64,000 bases of DNA from Cerioporus squamosus (lineage: Eukaryota; Basidiomycota; Agaricomycetes; Polyporales; Polyporaceae). The stretch is taken from the NCBI GenBank assembly GCA_022592435.1, contig JABYQS010000035.1, positions 1-64,000 of the forward strand, given 5' to 3'. The translations under genes and the position numbers were made by a program. Each line of letters starts with the position of its first letter. Position 1 is the stretch's first letter. The notes under the pieces were generated by a model. It saw nothing but the letters and a program-made list of their open reading frames with translations. It was not told the origin of the DNA and did no database searches. Below are positions 1-10,823 of the stretch, one piece after another.

Positions 1-284
1 AAGAGAAGCGACTTGATGATCGCATGGTTGCCGGTCCAGTCATCGACTGCATTCTCGTACCTGATGTCGGCGTCGGGGTCTACGCCAGGGGCAGTCAGGG
101 GAACCGGCTTCTGCTCCGTTCCTTGGAGATAGCGTCGAAGCTTCTTGGAGACGACAACGGCCAGAAACTGCTCCTTGTACAGGATCCAGTTGGAGCCGTC
201 TTCGAGAAGCATGGGGATGCGGGCGGTAGAAGTCGCCGTGTTGGAAGAAGAGAAGTCGGGGTGGATCTGCTGAACGTTGGCCAT
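1..284 (-). mobile_element. Ty1/copia-type gag, N-terminal fragment running off the window
   Basis: Read on the minus strand, an ATG at 284 opens a frame that continues past the left edge. The first 90 or so residues contain the signature of copia-type gag proteins (DUF4219/UBN2-like): LLEDGSNWILYKEQF near residue 25, followed by KKLRRYLQGTEQKPVP. In that family this is the start of the retrotransposon polyprotein, a capsid-like domain that packages the element RNA. No stop interrupts the visible part. Upstream on the element, to the right here, lies a repeated leader at 344-503. The family call is inferred from the motif; the rest of the element and its LTRs cannot be seen. Confidence 0.6.
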
Positions 285-343
285 GACTGCAACGCAGCAG
301 GGCTCATAACCTATAAGCGTTATGGAGCCGACCAGGGACGAGC

Positions 344-503
344 TAGAGACAGAAGGGCAGTGCTTCAGTGGGGGAAGAGACTCATAGATTGCATACTAGG
401 TACCTAGAGACAGAAGGGCAGTGCTTCAGTGGGGGAAGAGACTGGCATAGGCGACATAGAGAACATACCAGTGCTTCAGTGGGGGAAGAGACTGAAGCAC
501 TGG
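344..503. repeat. Direct repeats ending in a hairpin, upstream of the gag start
   Basis: A unit of about 39 bp ending in the core CAGTGCTTCAGTGGGGGAAG occurs at 344-382 and 404-443, and its last 25 bp recur at 469-493. The third copy forms a perfect 12-bp inverted repeat (468-479 with 492-503) around a 12-nt loop. It lies just upstream of the minus-strand gag, so it is probably part of that element's LTR or leader. LTR ends were not identified. Confidence 0.6.
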
Positions 504-2783
504 AGAGCAGCAGCGTGGTATAAGTGACAGCGAGAAGACGGAAAACATGAGGTACGGAGAGATCCGAGATAAGCTCGGTCTGTGGGCGTACGGAGAAGAT
601 ACGAGGACGCTGAAGGCGTCAAAGCTTGAACGCCAACAGCCACAGCCTTGTAGAGCATATGCGTACACCTCTCAATTTGTGATATCATTAAACGCGCCCG
701 CTCTGAAGCCCGAGAGGGAGGAGAAAACAGTGCTCACTGCGCCAGACAGCGACGAGGAAGGCGGGCACAGCGAGCACAAGTTCGCCTGAACGAGGGCCCG
801 GATCAGTGAGGACTGATCAACTTACCATAAATGGCTTAGTATGGGCGGAATCACGGGCAAACTGGGGGCTGATAATCTGTGAACCCAAGTTCGAGAGCTC
901 CGGACCTTCGACATTTAACCTGATCCTGCTCGGCAACGGTACAGCGCGAGTCATACTGTCTCCGACCTCGACGAGTACTTACTGTACTGGTCTCGTACCC
1001 AGACTATGTACGGGATAAGGTCGCACCCCACCACCGCACCATACCCGAACGTCTGGGGCAATCTGAGAGAGACCTCCTACCTCCCCCTATTTGAAATTCA
1101 GGCAGATCTCGCTTACTCGCGTAGCAAGCACCGACTGCCAAATCCGTCCGTCGCATACTAAGTGCGATCAATAGTGTACTTACTCAGAGTTTGCTCCAGG
1201 TTTGCTCGGACTCGGAGTACGCATGAACTGCTCATTAATACAGTATACCTGGACTCCAAGCCCACAAGGCCACGGTAATCTTCTGCTTCTTAACCTTGTC
1301 CTCCCATAGCAAGCAAGGCTAAGAATTTTCGATGGCTTGGCCGGCCGCCGGATCGAGCTGCCACTTACTGACGAGCACTCATTCTGGTCCTTCACGCGAG
1401 CTCGGCTTCTATGGTTTGACGTTGACGTGGTCTGGTAGAGCTGTCGCCCTGTTGCTGCACTTGAGAGCATGCAATCTCGGGACTTCTTGAATGCTTACCA
1501 TAAGCCGCCACAAGCTGTAACCTCTAGTAGATAACTATAAGCTAGTCATTAATGGCTAGTAATTGGTGACATAGTATGGAGATACAGAGGCATTCATCAC
1601 TCATGAGTTTGGGGGCATGCATGGCGTTCGGACGCGTCGCGACGCGTTGACGTTGAGAGCCCTGCGTCGCGCGTCGGACGGATTTGGCAGTCAGTTCTTG
1701 CCACGCGAGTAAGCGAGATCTGTCTGAATTTCAAATAGGGGGAGGTAGGAGGTCTCTCTCAGATTGCCCCAGACGTTCGGGTATGGTGCGGTGGTGGGGT
1801 GCGACCTTATCCCGTACATAGTCTGGGTACGAGACCATTACTGTACAGCACCTGCTGGGCAATGGGAACAGTTGCGGTTCCCGGATCATTGCATCTCTGT
1901 CACGATGACCCGCTGATCGCAGCTTCATCGCAGGCCTGAACTTGGGGGCCGTGTCGACTCGGAGCGGTGACGGACCCGGCGCCTACGCAACCCGGCCCCG
2001 GTCCGTACGCCGTACTTACCCTGCTAAGTTGTAACTTGACAAGTTCGCACTCTCAGTCGCGACCTCCATCCTCCTCCTTCTGGTCAATATTGAGCACGAC
2101 TTCCTTGATCTCTTCCACCACGCAACTCGCATGCTCAATAAGAGCTGGCTGAACTACAACATCGCATCACTTGGCAGTGACATCATGATGTTTGGAGAAA
2201 TACCTCGCAGTAGACCAGCGAGGGTTGACTCGTCCGCCCACGACCTTGTTCTTCCCCTCCTGCTTCACCTAAATTACCTTCTTTTGCTATATGCTGACCG
2301 CGTCAGCGAAATGGTAACGCCTGGCATGTACCAACACCATGACCTCGCCTGAGACGTTACATTCGAGCTTCGTTCCGGTCGGTATCTTCACTCACGGGCA
2401 TCCCAGAAACGATATCATCCCTCGCGGCAGCAAGCTCGTCGGACGCCGCCACGATAACAGTAGCAGAGAAGAGCGAAGAGGGATCAAGGAAACCGCCCCG
2501 ACCATGCACCACGCCACTCGTGGCGGGTGCCCAGTGCTCCAGCGCCCGCCTCCAGTGATCCAAGTGTGCCACTCGTCAATCTCGCCCTCGTTCTTCTGCC
2601 CCTCCTTGCTTTATTCTCTCGGTCGGTTAATGTGTTATCACCGCATCTTTCGCTCCTAGTCCTCGTCTGGAAAGCTCGCTCATGCGGCGGGGAGCCTTTA
2701 GGCGAACAATGTGTGCCGTCGTGGACGTCACCCGCCGCTTTCCCTGTCAGACCCTGGTTCCATTGTCCGTGCGTGTCCTGGCA
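504..2783. other. No gene recognised; contains a long inverted repeat
   Basis: No open frame here shows a recognisable domain or plausible exon chain. The only clear structure is the inverted repeat at 989-1150 and 1675-1836, listed separately. Part of 504-800 may belong to the copia element to the left. Confidence 0.5.
989..1836. repeat. Inverted repeat, two arms of about 162 bp around a 524-bp centre
   Basis: Arm 1 (989-1150) is nearly the reverse complement of arm 2 (1675-1836), with a handful of differences. The match starts at GGTCTCGTACCCAGAC and ends at AATCCGTCCG. The 524-bp centre has no coding capacity that I recognise. The layout fits a foldback or non-autonomous DNA element, or two opposed copies of one dispersed repeat. 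No target-site duplication was found. Confidence 0.65.
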
Positions 2784-2790
2784 TATATAA
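2784..2790 (+). promoter_or_regulatory. TATA box
   Basis: TATATAA sits 43 bp upstream of the ATG at 2833, a plausible core promoter for the zinc-finger-like gene. Confidence 0.5.
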
Positions 2791-2832
2791 CTCCTGCTGT
2801 GCGACGTGCTCCTGCCCCCTCAGCTCGTCGGT

Positions 2833-4158
2833 ATGATCCCCGCCAGCATGTACCACACTTGTGACCTTCCGGTGCTTGACTCCGACATGAGCTTCGCCGC
2901 CTTCATGAACAACGCCTCCTATCCGGGCGACACACCATGGCTCTCGTTCGACAGCACGTCGGTCAACGAATATTATATAGCAGGCAGTCACCTGTCATGC
3001 ATGGGACGCCGCAATTCTGGAATATCCCTCGTTCTCGACCACAACGGGCTCGACAGCTTGTGAGTTCTCCTCTTCAACAGTTGACAGATACAGAGCGTAT
3101 TGAATTCTTTCTCCTGGTCCAGCTCTGCGAACGCCGAGCAGTTAGCTCCTTCGTCCACCCTCGCAGCCGACGATGCCCCTAGCGTCGCACAGGAAATGCC
3201 GCTCATCTCGCACGCGGTCGCCCCACCTCCCGAGACTGCTCTCCTGTCGTCCACACTTCTCGGCGTCACCACCGAGGTCGAGGATCCCATCTCCCACAGG
3301 CCATCTGCTCGAGGACGTGCCACACCCTCGACGTCACCGTACGCTTCGCCACAGCCACAGCAGGTAGCGAACATCGCTGTGTTGCAGAGTCTCGCAGCAG
3401 CGGACGTTCTCTGCAGCCTTGTAACGCTCCCACAAGCAGGACAGTCACAACATCCTACTGCTGCCGCTCCGACCCAGGCTGAACTCGACGCGGCGATCCG
3501 AAGGCCGTGCATGAAGGTTCCGGTCATGTCCTCGACTCCCCACCAGAGACGCACCCGCCGCACGTCCGCCTCCCGATACTCGCCATACGCCAGCGTCTCA
3601 CCTGCATCGTCTTCGTGCGACTCGATACCTTCTGCATCGTCTCCTCGATCGTCTCCCTCCGAATCCGACGCACCCTCTCCTTCCCATGCATCCTCTTCTG
3701 CGCCCCCACCCTCCATCCGCACCGCCTCCGCCTCCAAGTCCCGCACTCGCACCCGCACCCGCTACACCTGCCCCCTCCCCTTCTGCCCGTCCCCGCACAA
3801 AACCTACGGCCGCCCCGCCGACCTCGAGCGCCACATCCTCACCGCCGGCACGCACCTCCTCCCCTCCGACGCCTGGCTCTGCTGCGGGCTCCCGCTCGCC
3901 GCCGCCCGGCGCCACCCGCACATCCCGCGCACCGTCCTCGAGCAGACCCCGCGGCTGTACCACGGGGTGCCCATGGTGGGCGGGTGCGGGCAGCACAACA
4001 GCCGCAAGGACGCGCTCGGCCGGCATTTGGAGCGGAATAAGGGGGTGTGCTGGACGGAGAGGGACGGGGCGTATTTGTTGGGGAACCGGTATAAGGACGT
4101 GTGGAAGCGCGAGGTGGGCGAGGCGGCTAGCGCGATGCTGGTGACTACGGTTCCGTGA
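2833..4158 (+). CDS. C2H2-like zinc-finger protein, paralogue of the gene at 11133-12072
   Basis: Exons 2833-3059 and 3123-4158 are joined across a 63-bp GT-AG intron and give 420 residues. The first 285 or so residues are low-complexity and rich in Ser, Thr, Pro and Ala. The last 135 or so hold a compact Cys/His module: CPLPFC, then ERHILTAGTH, then LCCGLP, then MVGGCGQHNSRKDALGRHL ending in a Cys, then LLGNRY. The minus-strand gene at 11133-12072 has the same order of motifs, including CCG, MVGGC, HL and HLGNR. Cys/His spacing suggests a nucleic-acid-binding zinc fold, but it is not a textbook C2H2 array. Function is unknown; a transcription-related role is a guess. The start is the first ATG after the TATA box. 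Confidence 0.75.
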
Positions 4159-4844
4159 CAAGGGAGAGCGGGTGGCGGTGAGTCCCGGTGTGCGGCGGGG
4201 ACGTAGGGTGATGCGCCTTGGGGAGTGCGCCACTCGGACTTCGTGGATCTTGTGGGATTCGGACTTTCATCGTGAGCTGTATCCTAGAACTTCCTTGTGT
4301 GTAGTGTAGAATGTAACATGCGTGTGCGCTGTAACATCAGAATATGTGAGGGTGAGTGGCACAACTAGATTGCTGGGTTCGCGGTAGTCCGCTGCCGGGA
4401 CCACACTCGGATGGTTCGGACGAAAGCCCCCGCATGTAACTGGAGGGAAACGACGTGCCCGACGAAGCCCCGTCGGGACCTGCAGGTACACGATGTCGGC
4501 CATAAGCTCGTTGCGATATCCTGGATATATATTCACGACAGATCTCAACCCAACCAAACAGGAGAAACAGACCAAGTTGAACACCGAACGACCAAACCCA
4601 CAAGGTGAAGTGAAGACCAAACCCCTCCATTAGTATGTGTGATACCAAAGCACTGCAGACCAAAGGCAGACAAAACGTCGACGACAGAGATGCGATGTGA
4701 TGTCCGATGGAGCGCAACACGAAAGTCCGCGGATGCACGTCCACCGCAGGCGTGTCCATGAGCATGAGCGTAAGTCTCGTGAATACGGGGATGCGGTATA
4801 GGGAAGTGCGGGGGAGCACATCTGCACCGAGAGAACATGCCCTC
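4159..4844. other. Intergenic, nothing recognised
   Basis: This is the 3' space between the convergent zinc-finger-like gene and the Kre9-like gene. I see no exon chain or repeat in it. Confidence 0.5.
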
Positions 4845-5941
4845 TCAGAGAGCAACCGCGAACGTGAACGCGGCGACACCGAGGGCTATGCCCGCACGCG
4901 CGACGTAGCTGTCAACGCCGAACGCGCTCAGCGCGCCGTTGTCCGCCACGCCCCCGGTCGAGTTCGACGCAGTGCCGTTCGCAACAGCGCCCGACGTCGC
5001 GGTCGGAGCAGCGGGGGCTGTCGAGAAGCCGGACTTCGTGGCGGAGACAGACGAAGTCGTACCGGTGTTCACCGATGCCAAAGAAGTCGTGGTGCTGACG
5101 CCGGCGGTGGTCGCAGCACCCGTGGTGGCAGGGGTGCCGGAAGCGCCGCCCAGGTACGAGGGCGCGGCGACGGCTGTGGAGGGGTCGACGAGTGCGCCGG
5201 TGCCCCACGGGATGGCTGAGCCGTCGGGCTGGTTGGCGTTGGCGGGAGCGGTGGTGCTGCCGTCCGCGGCGGAGATGGTGAAGCGCGTCGTCCACGTGAT
5301 AGCGGAGACGTTGGCGGGGGAGGAGAACTGGTAGAAGTAGATGGCGGAGTTGGGCGTAACCTGCGAAATGATGTGAAAGCGGTAAGCATGTTAAGTACAA
5401 CATCGATGTCTAACCAATTCCCATTGCTACTTGCCAAGCGAGCGAAGAAATGAGGAGCAGCGTGATGTACGACTGCTACGCATCACTGCGCGTCGAAGGG
5501 GGAAGCACGCGCAGGGGCTGACAGCTATGGCAGATCACGCGAGGACTTGCCTCCCAGTGAACTACGTGCGAGGTGCAACCCGTAACATGAGGATGGAAGA
5601 GTTAAGAGGAGGTACTGACATCAGGACAGTCAAAGGTGTGGGTCGTGGTAGATGCATCGGTGCCGTCAAGGGTTGCAACGGCTATGTTACGCGTTAGCGC
5701 CATCGTTCAGCAGAACAGACAGAGACGACTCACTGGTTATGTGATTCATCTGCAGGTTGCTGCCGGACATGAGCTCAACGTTCATCTCCTTCCAAACGCC
5801 GGTGGTGTCTGCATCCCAGGTGAAGGTGCACTGGCCGCCGACCTTGAAGACATCGCCAGGGCCGGGGGCAGTGGGGACGGGGTCGGCGCGGACAAAGGCA
5901 GAGCCGGCGATGAGAGCGGCGAGACCAGCGTATGCGAACAT
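4845..5941 (-). CDS. Kre9/Knh1-family Ser/Thr-rich GPI-anchored cell-surface protein
   Basis: Exons read 5941-5734, 5681-5620 and 5360-4845 (261 residues). The first intron is 52 bp with GTGAGT, branch-like GCTAAC and CATAG; the second is unusually long at 259 bp. Residues 1-19 form a signal peptide ending VRA. Next is the Ig-like Kre9/Knh1 domain (GGQCTFTWDADTTGVW, then VATLDGTDAS, then VTPNSAIYFYQF). A long Ser/Thr/Ala-rich region follows, ending in a hydrophobic tail (ALGVAAFTFAVAL) typical of a GPI signal. The family sits in the fungal cell wall or plasma membrane and is linked to beta-1,6-glucan assembly. Family call firm; exact role inferred. Confidence 0.85.
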
Positions 5942-7350
5942 CGTGAAGTAGATTTTAGAGCGTGAAAGCGCGATGGGATAGCTGTAGGGTTGGACTGCAA
6001 AGCGGAAGAGACGAGTGTCAGCATCGGCGCGGCTGTACGCGAGGAAGGGAGACGTACTGCTGGGAAGCTGCAGCTGCAAACCGAGCCAAGTAAAAGAGCG
6101 ACTTGGAAAAGGAGAGGCAGGGGCAGTAACCGAAGCGGCTGCGGGAAATGTTCGTCGAGGGAGACGAGGGAGAGGGAGAGGAGGAGGAGGAGCAAGCACA
6201 GGCCGCGGCTCTCGCTGTCCCTGCCAGCCGGCGCTTCCTGCCATCCCCGCGTCTATGCCCGCCCCGGCCCTGAATCAGAACTAACCTCCATCTGTGAACC
6301 TATTGTACTGTTCGTCCGCACGAATCGTAACCTAGGCTTAGCCACAGCTTCAATACCGATGTGCATGTCTACCATTCCTGGGCCTGAGTCCTCCTGCCGT
6401 CCCACATCACGCCGCCTTTCCTACCGAGCGCCGTCAACAAAACCCTTAACGCCGCACCGACAGGACAAGGGCACATCGTCTGTCCATCGTCGGAGGTACG
6501 ATCCCGGAATCATGCAACACAACAAACGACTCTTTCGATGAAGATGGTGCATACGTGTCAGAGCTCTGCCCCAAGTGATGCTCCCAATACGGCCTGCACA
6601 TTCTCTAGGATCGAGTGCGCAGTCAGTAACTCGCCTGCAGTCAACCCGTTCACGCCCATTCATTACCGTGTCCAACCCCAAGCGCAGGAGCAATGGCAAG
6701 GTGATCCTACCTCTCGGCTATTCAACCCTCAGTTACGCCCCGTGCTCACTCGGGAGATCTTTCAAGTTTCAGTCTCTCGATCGGAGTTCTTGTCGACAAA
6801 GACCACGGGTCAAAGTGAGCTGTAGAGTGCACTTCGGTTGCCTCTGTATCGCATGGCATGGGCGCGCTCAAACTTGGTATGTCTCCAGTATCTCTCTGCC
6901 CGACCCGCGGCTTAACCCAGAACTTCCTTCAAGTTGGTCATTCTACCGCGGCAAGGGACGTCCTCATCGGATGTGGCGTTCACCGGTGGCAGTAGTAAGG
7001 CCGGACTGGCTCCAAGTTGGGTCTCACTAGTCACTCAGAGCACCGGCGCCCGTGCTCGCATGCCATAGCGCAGCCTCATGTCACCCTCGTGAAGCATCCG
7101 AAGTTCCATCCCACGCAACGCCGCCATCCGACCGGTCGGATGTTCTCAGATGTCGCCGCCGCCACGCGCGCATCTTATCGACTACAGTATAGTGCGCTCT
7201 GGTGTATACAGTACAGTGAGCGTCTGAAATCCCAACTCGAATCCCACCAGTGTGCTGGAGTCGAATAAAGGCCCGTTCGTGCCATGGACACCATGCGACC
7301 ATTCCCCGTCCTTAAGCTCGACGGCAGCAGGGCCAGAACTCGACTCACAC
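5942..7350. other. Intergenic, nothing recognised
   Basis: This lies between two divergent genes. It contains a purine-rich tract near 6160-6195. No convincing exon chain was found. Confidence 0.45.
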
Positions 7351-9151
7351 ATGTCCTCCGACGCCAATCCCACTGCTACTGCGTCCCTTCTGGACGGCCT
7401 CACGTACGTCGCATATCTTGAAGTCGCCTGTCACAAAAATGCTTGCTGAGACCGCCGAACAGCTACAGCGGGGCTTACACCGGACTGGCAGTAGCGGGTA
7501 AGTCCTCTCCACTGCGAAGTCATTCTCGCCCTTTGGCAATCTGACGCCTACTCTCGCCGTAGTTCTCTTCCTCTACGAAGCTCTCATCACGTTTGACCGA
7601 GAGGTGGCGTGCTTTTGGACCGTCAAGAAGCGGTCCGGCGCAACTCTCTTGTTCTACGCAAACAAATGGATCTCCATGACGTTCTACCTCCTGGTCTTCA
7701 TCAATTTCGCACCGTTCCCTTCGGAGAAAGTGAGCGGTCACAGTGTCACAGTGCCCACGAGAACTGAACTGAATGGACTCAGAGGTTCAGTAACACCGTG
7801 TCCCGGAAACGTGGGCGGTGCAATGTTGACTGTTGACGTCCCTACCAGCTGTTCCCTGTTCCAAATCACGAAAGCTGCCATCCAAATTGCACAGTTCGTA
7901 CCCTGGGCAGGTGAGTCATCTACCCAGAGAACGCGGCATGCTGCGAGTGTTTGATGCCTTGCGTTCAGCCTTCTCTGCTCTCCGTGCATTTGTGTTGAGC
8001 AGGAGCAAGCTTCTGGGAATACTCGTTCTCGCCTTGTCTCTGGCGCCAGTGGGCGCGAACCTGGTGAGTATAGCCATGTCCGACAGACCGAGTCGAATTG
8101 AATGACTCATGCTGGTATGTCGCGCAGGTCCACTATGGCTATCAGGTCTCGGGAGCGATACAACCGTTCTGGGGATGCTTAGACATAGACAACACAACTG
8201 AGGCACTCAATCTAAGGTTCGGCTCTCTCTCAATCTCGCTGCGACTCGATCGACATTAACACTCCTGTAAGACGTAGGTTGGCCAATGATCGTCAGCAAT
8301 GGCGCATGTTCACCAACATTGAACCCGGACAGTCGTCATCATCTCTCGAGTCCCCCTCATCCTTGCCGATGTTCTACTCGTATATATCACCTGGACGAAG
8401 ATCAGCAGTCGGGACACCCTGAAGGAACTCCGGGCGTCCAAGAGACTATCGCTCTCGGATATCCTCTTCCGCGATGGTGTGTCCTGACTCTTCCTAGAGC
8501 GCTGTTATACATGCTCCAGGACGTCGCGGCTAACGACTCGCGCTGAACCGCGCACAGGAATCATATACTTCGTGTCAGTCCTGTTGCATTGAACGCCAGA
8601 AAGACACCTGACAGACTCGCATGATCGTCTTCCAGAGCAATGTCCATCATGAACACCATCCACCTTAGCTTTTCGGTAACTGCGGTAAGTTGCCTTGCTA
8701 CCTCACGGGTCCTGCCTGAACGCAGATACACTCATCACCACCTGCACAGATCGAAGTCGAAGTCAACGGTGCAAGCTACGTCGGGCTCTTCAGCGCCCCG
8801 TACGTATGCGATCCCACATCTGCACGTCGGTTTGGTTTACTCACTGTCTCGGATGATTTCCCCCACAGCATCACAGCGATCCTCGTTTCGCGCTTCCTGC
8901 TCGAGCTACAAGAAGCGAACCAGACAGTCGTCAGACTCGACCGCGACGATCCGCTACACACCTCGCGGAACCCATACGACGACACGCCGAGCTTCATCTC
9001 GTCCCTCGGAGCGTTCATCAATCCTGACCTACCGGCACTGTCTGAAGATGATCCTGAATCGCACGTCGGCGCGCGCCCAGATGGCTTTGAAGAGGAAGAA
9101 GACGGGGACCAGACCCGCATCGCCGCTGCGTCATCGTCTTCCGGCGTATAG
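7351..9151 (+). CDS. DUF6533 multi-pass membrane protein, copy 1
   Basis: Thirteen exons give 348 residues: 7351-7403, 7463-7497, 7563-7729, 7783-7784, 7849-7910, 7969-8063, 8128-8216, 8272-8273, 8333-8476, 8558-8573, 8636-8684, 8750-8799, 8869-9151. Two exons are 2 nt long (AG and AC), and without them the frame breaks. DUF6533 is in exons 2-3 (LYEALITFDREVACFWTVKK). About seven hydrophobic stretches follow, for example GILVLALSLAPVGANL and LILADVLLVYITW. The tail carries SRFLLELQEANQ, DPLH-like and PSFISSLG motifs shared with the other copies. The family is basidiomycete-typical and of unknown function; a receptor-like or transporter-like topology is only an inference. This is the only copy on the plus strand. 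Confidence 0.88.
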
Positions 9152-9849
9152 CAGCAGCATGTCCGCTACTCGTTCTGCGTTATCTTCGGTATCTTCAGTG
9201 ATCCCTGTACCTTCGCCTCAATCTTCTTCGGATAATTCACGTTTAGAGTTGATATCACGCCGTCGACATACAGCAAGCAGTACGCCTGTATATTCTGACA
9301 TCATACGCACTGGCAAGAACACAGCCGATGCAACTCCCGCACCATCGTCGACAACATGCCCGCCATCGCATCTCGTCACACTTGCGCTCACGACACTGCC
9401 GAACCGCGTCGCAACGTCGACATCGACATCGACACCGTACTCACGACCAAACTCTGTGGCTCGTCGTCTTCTTCGCCGGGGCGCCCGTGCTCGTGCCCCA
9501 AGGTACTTAGGTTGGTGTGACCCGGCGATGGTCCTCGCAGGGGATGTCGACTGACTGGCACTATCCCGGGTCGCCGGTACTGGGGGCTCACGTACGCGAG
9601 GGATGTACATCTGACTTCGTGTGCTTGCTCGAGCGGCGAGGCGTGGCTATTGGGAGACGCATTGAGAAGCACTTAGCGCAGAGAAACGTGTAGGCTCGCC
9701 ATCGCGGTTACAAGAAGGGATGCGATAAACGGCAATGTGAAGTCAACCAAGCCGTCTGGGTCGCAGAGGGAGACACATGTCATGAATACATATGTGCGCG
9801 GCCCATGAGTTGAGCCGGTCCGGGGTATTGATACATACAACGTACACGA
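9152..9849. other. Intergenic between convergent genes
   Basis: Ser/Thr-rich read-through of the DUF6533 3' flank appears in one frame but has no domain. I see nothing else. Confidence 0.4.
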
Positions 9850-10751
9850 CTAGCAGTCCTCCACACGATGGATCTGACGAGGCATGTCAGCGCGAACTTA
9901 GACATCGGGACGGAGCATGCAGAGCAGTGTATCGCCAGAAGTTATAGGAGACCAGCAAGCTCTCCTCGATAACCGAGCGTTCTCCACATTGAGCCAAAGG
10001 CAGTACTCACCTCCGCTGCCAGTCTTGTCCACTCTGCGAGCGAGCGGACATATTCATCGCGTCCTTCATTCACCGGAATGTCCGGGTTCCACAGGAGGAA
10101 TGACGAGAACGTCGAGACAGGCTCGAGAACGCGTGTCGAACCCTCTTCCGACGCCGTTCCTAGGATGTCCGCCGCGTCCATCTCCTCGTCTTCCACCTTC
10201 ACCTCCTCCTGCGCGCGTTTCGACCTCCGGGTGGTCCTGCCCTTCGATACCGGCTTCTCCTCATCTCTTTTCCTACTGTCGGAGGCCGCCCCTTTCCCCT
10301 TCTTGTCATCCGGCGCGCGTAGCACGATCCCCGCGTACCCGTCTGGAAGGTCAACCAACATCCCGTGCATCTCCCTCCCTCTGAACGAGGCCACGTAGTG
10401 GCGTGAGTCCGAAGACCCAACGGCCGCGTCACCTTCGCCCGTGGCCAGATTCGTATCCACAGCAGTCGCAGAGCCGACGGTGGTCACCGAAGACGAGGAC
10501 CCTTGCACGGACTCGACGAGTGTTGCTTGTGAATCCGATGACTCCTGTGCCTCCGGAGACAGAGACAGGAGAGGCTTCGGTGGCGGTCGCGCTTCGCGTC
10601 CAAACGTGGGCGACGGGCTGGATCTGATTCGAAAGTAGGTAGAGATGGGGGCAGGGCCCGAGTAGCCGATGTGGAAAGGCATGAGATTGGGCGTGGCGTC
10701 AGGGAGCGCATGTGCGGGAGAGATGGTCAATGCTTCAACGGTGCCAGACAT
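9850..10751 (-). CDS. RNH203: Ribonuclease H2 non-catalytic subunit C
   Basis: Exons 10751-10011 and 9873-9850 give 254 residues. Motifs match the RNase H2 subunit C family in order: LMPFHIGYSGPAPISTYF near residue 25; VASFRGREMHG with LPDGYAGIVL in the middle; FSSFLLWNPDIPVNEGRD and SLAEWTRLAAEIH at the end. The family binds subunit B and scaffolds the catalytic subunit, which removes ribonucleotides misincorporated in nuclear DNA and cleaves RNA:DNA hybrids. A basic, disordered insert (KPVSKGRTTRRSKRAQ) separates the two conserved halves. The last intron (9874-10010, 137 bp) was chosen because its acceptor restores the conserved AEIH ending; reading through the donor gives an unrelated tail. 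The ATG at 10751 is the first in frame. Confidence 0.82.
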
Positions 10752-10823
10752 TCTGGGCCACACTGCAGATCAGAAGAGTAGAAGAGGGCGTGCAGTGGAA
10801 GTCGGGGAACAGGTACTTATGAC

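Noticed and set aside
344..493. Direct repeats that might suggest a CRISPR array
   Set aside because: Only three copies, irregular spacing, the last one partial, and the surrounding genes are clearly fungal. They belong to a retroelement leader.
3598..4233. Minus-strand 211-codon frame opposite the first zinc-finger-like gene
   Set aside because: It is GC-driven and low-complexity with no motif. The plus strand has the paralogue-supported protein.
5682..5733. Apparent frameshift in the Kre9-like gene after LNDGANA
   Set aside because: A 52-bp intron with GTGAGT, GCTAAC and CATAG explains it and restores the conserved domain.
7730..7848. Recursive splice site (zero-length exon) instead of a 2-nt exon in DUF6533 genes
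   Set aside because: A zero-length AG|GT ratchet point leaves the next exon out of frame in all five copies. Retaining 2 nt restores it every time.
9942..10010. Unspliced C-terminus of RNH203
   Set aside because: A GTGAGT donor precedes it, and splicing to 9873 restores the conserved AEIH end of the family.
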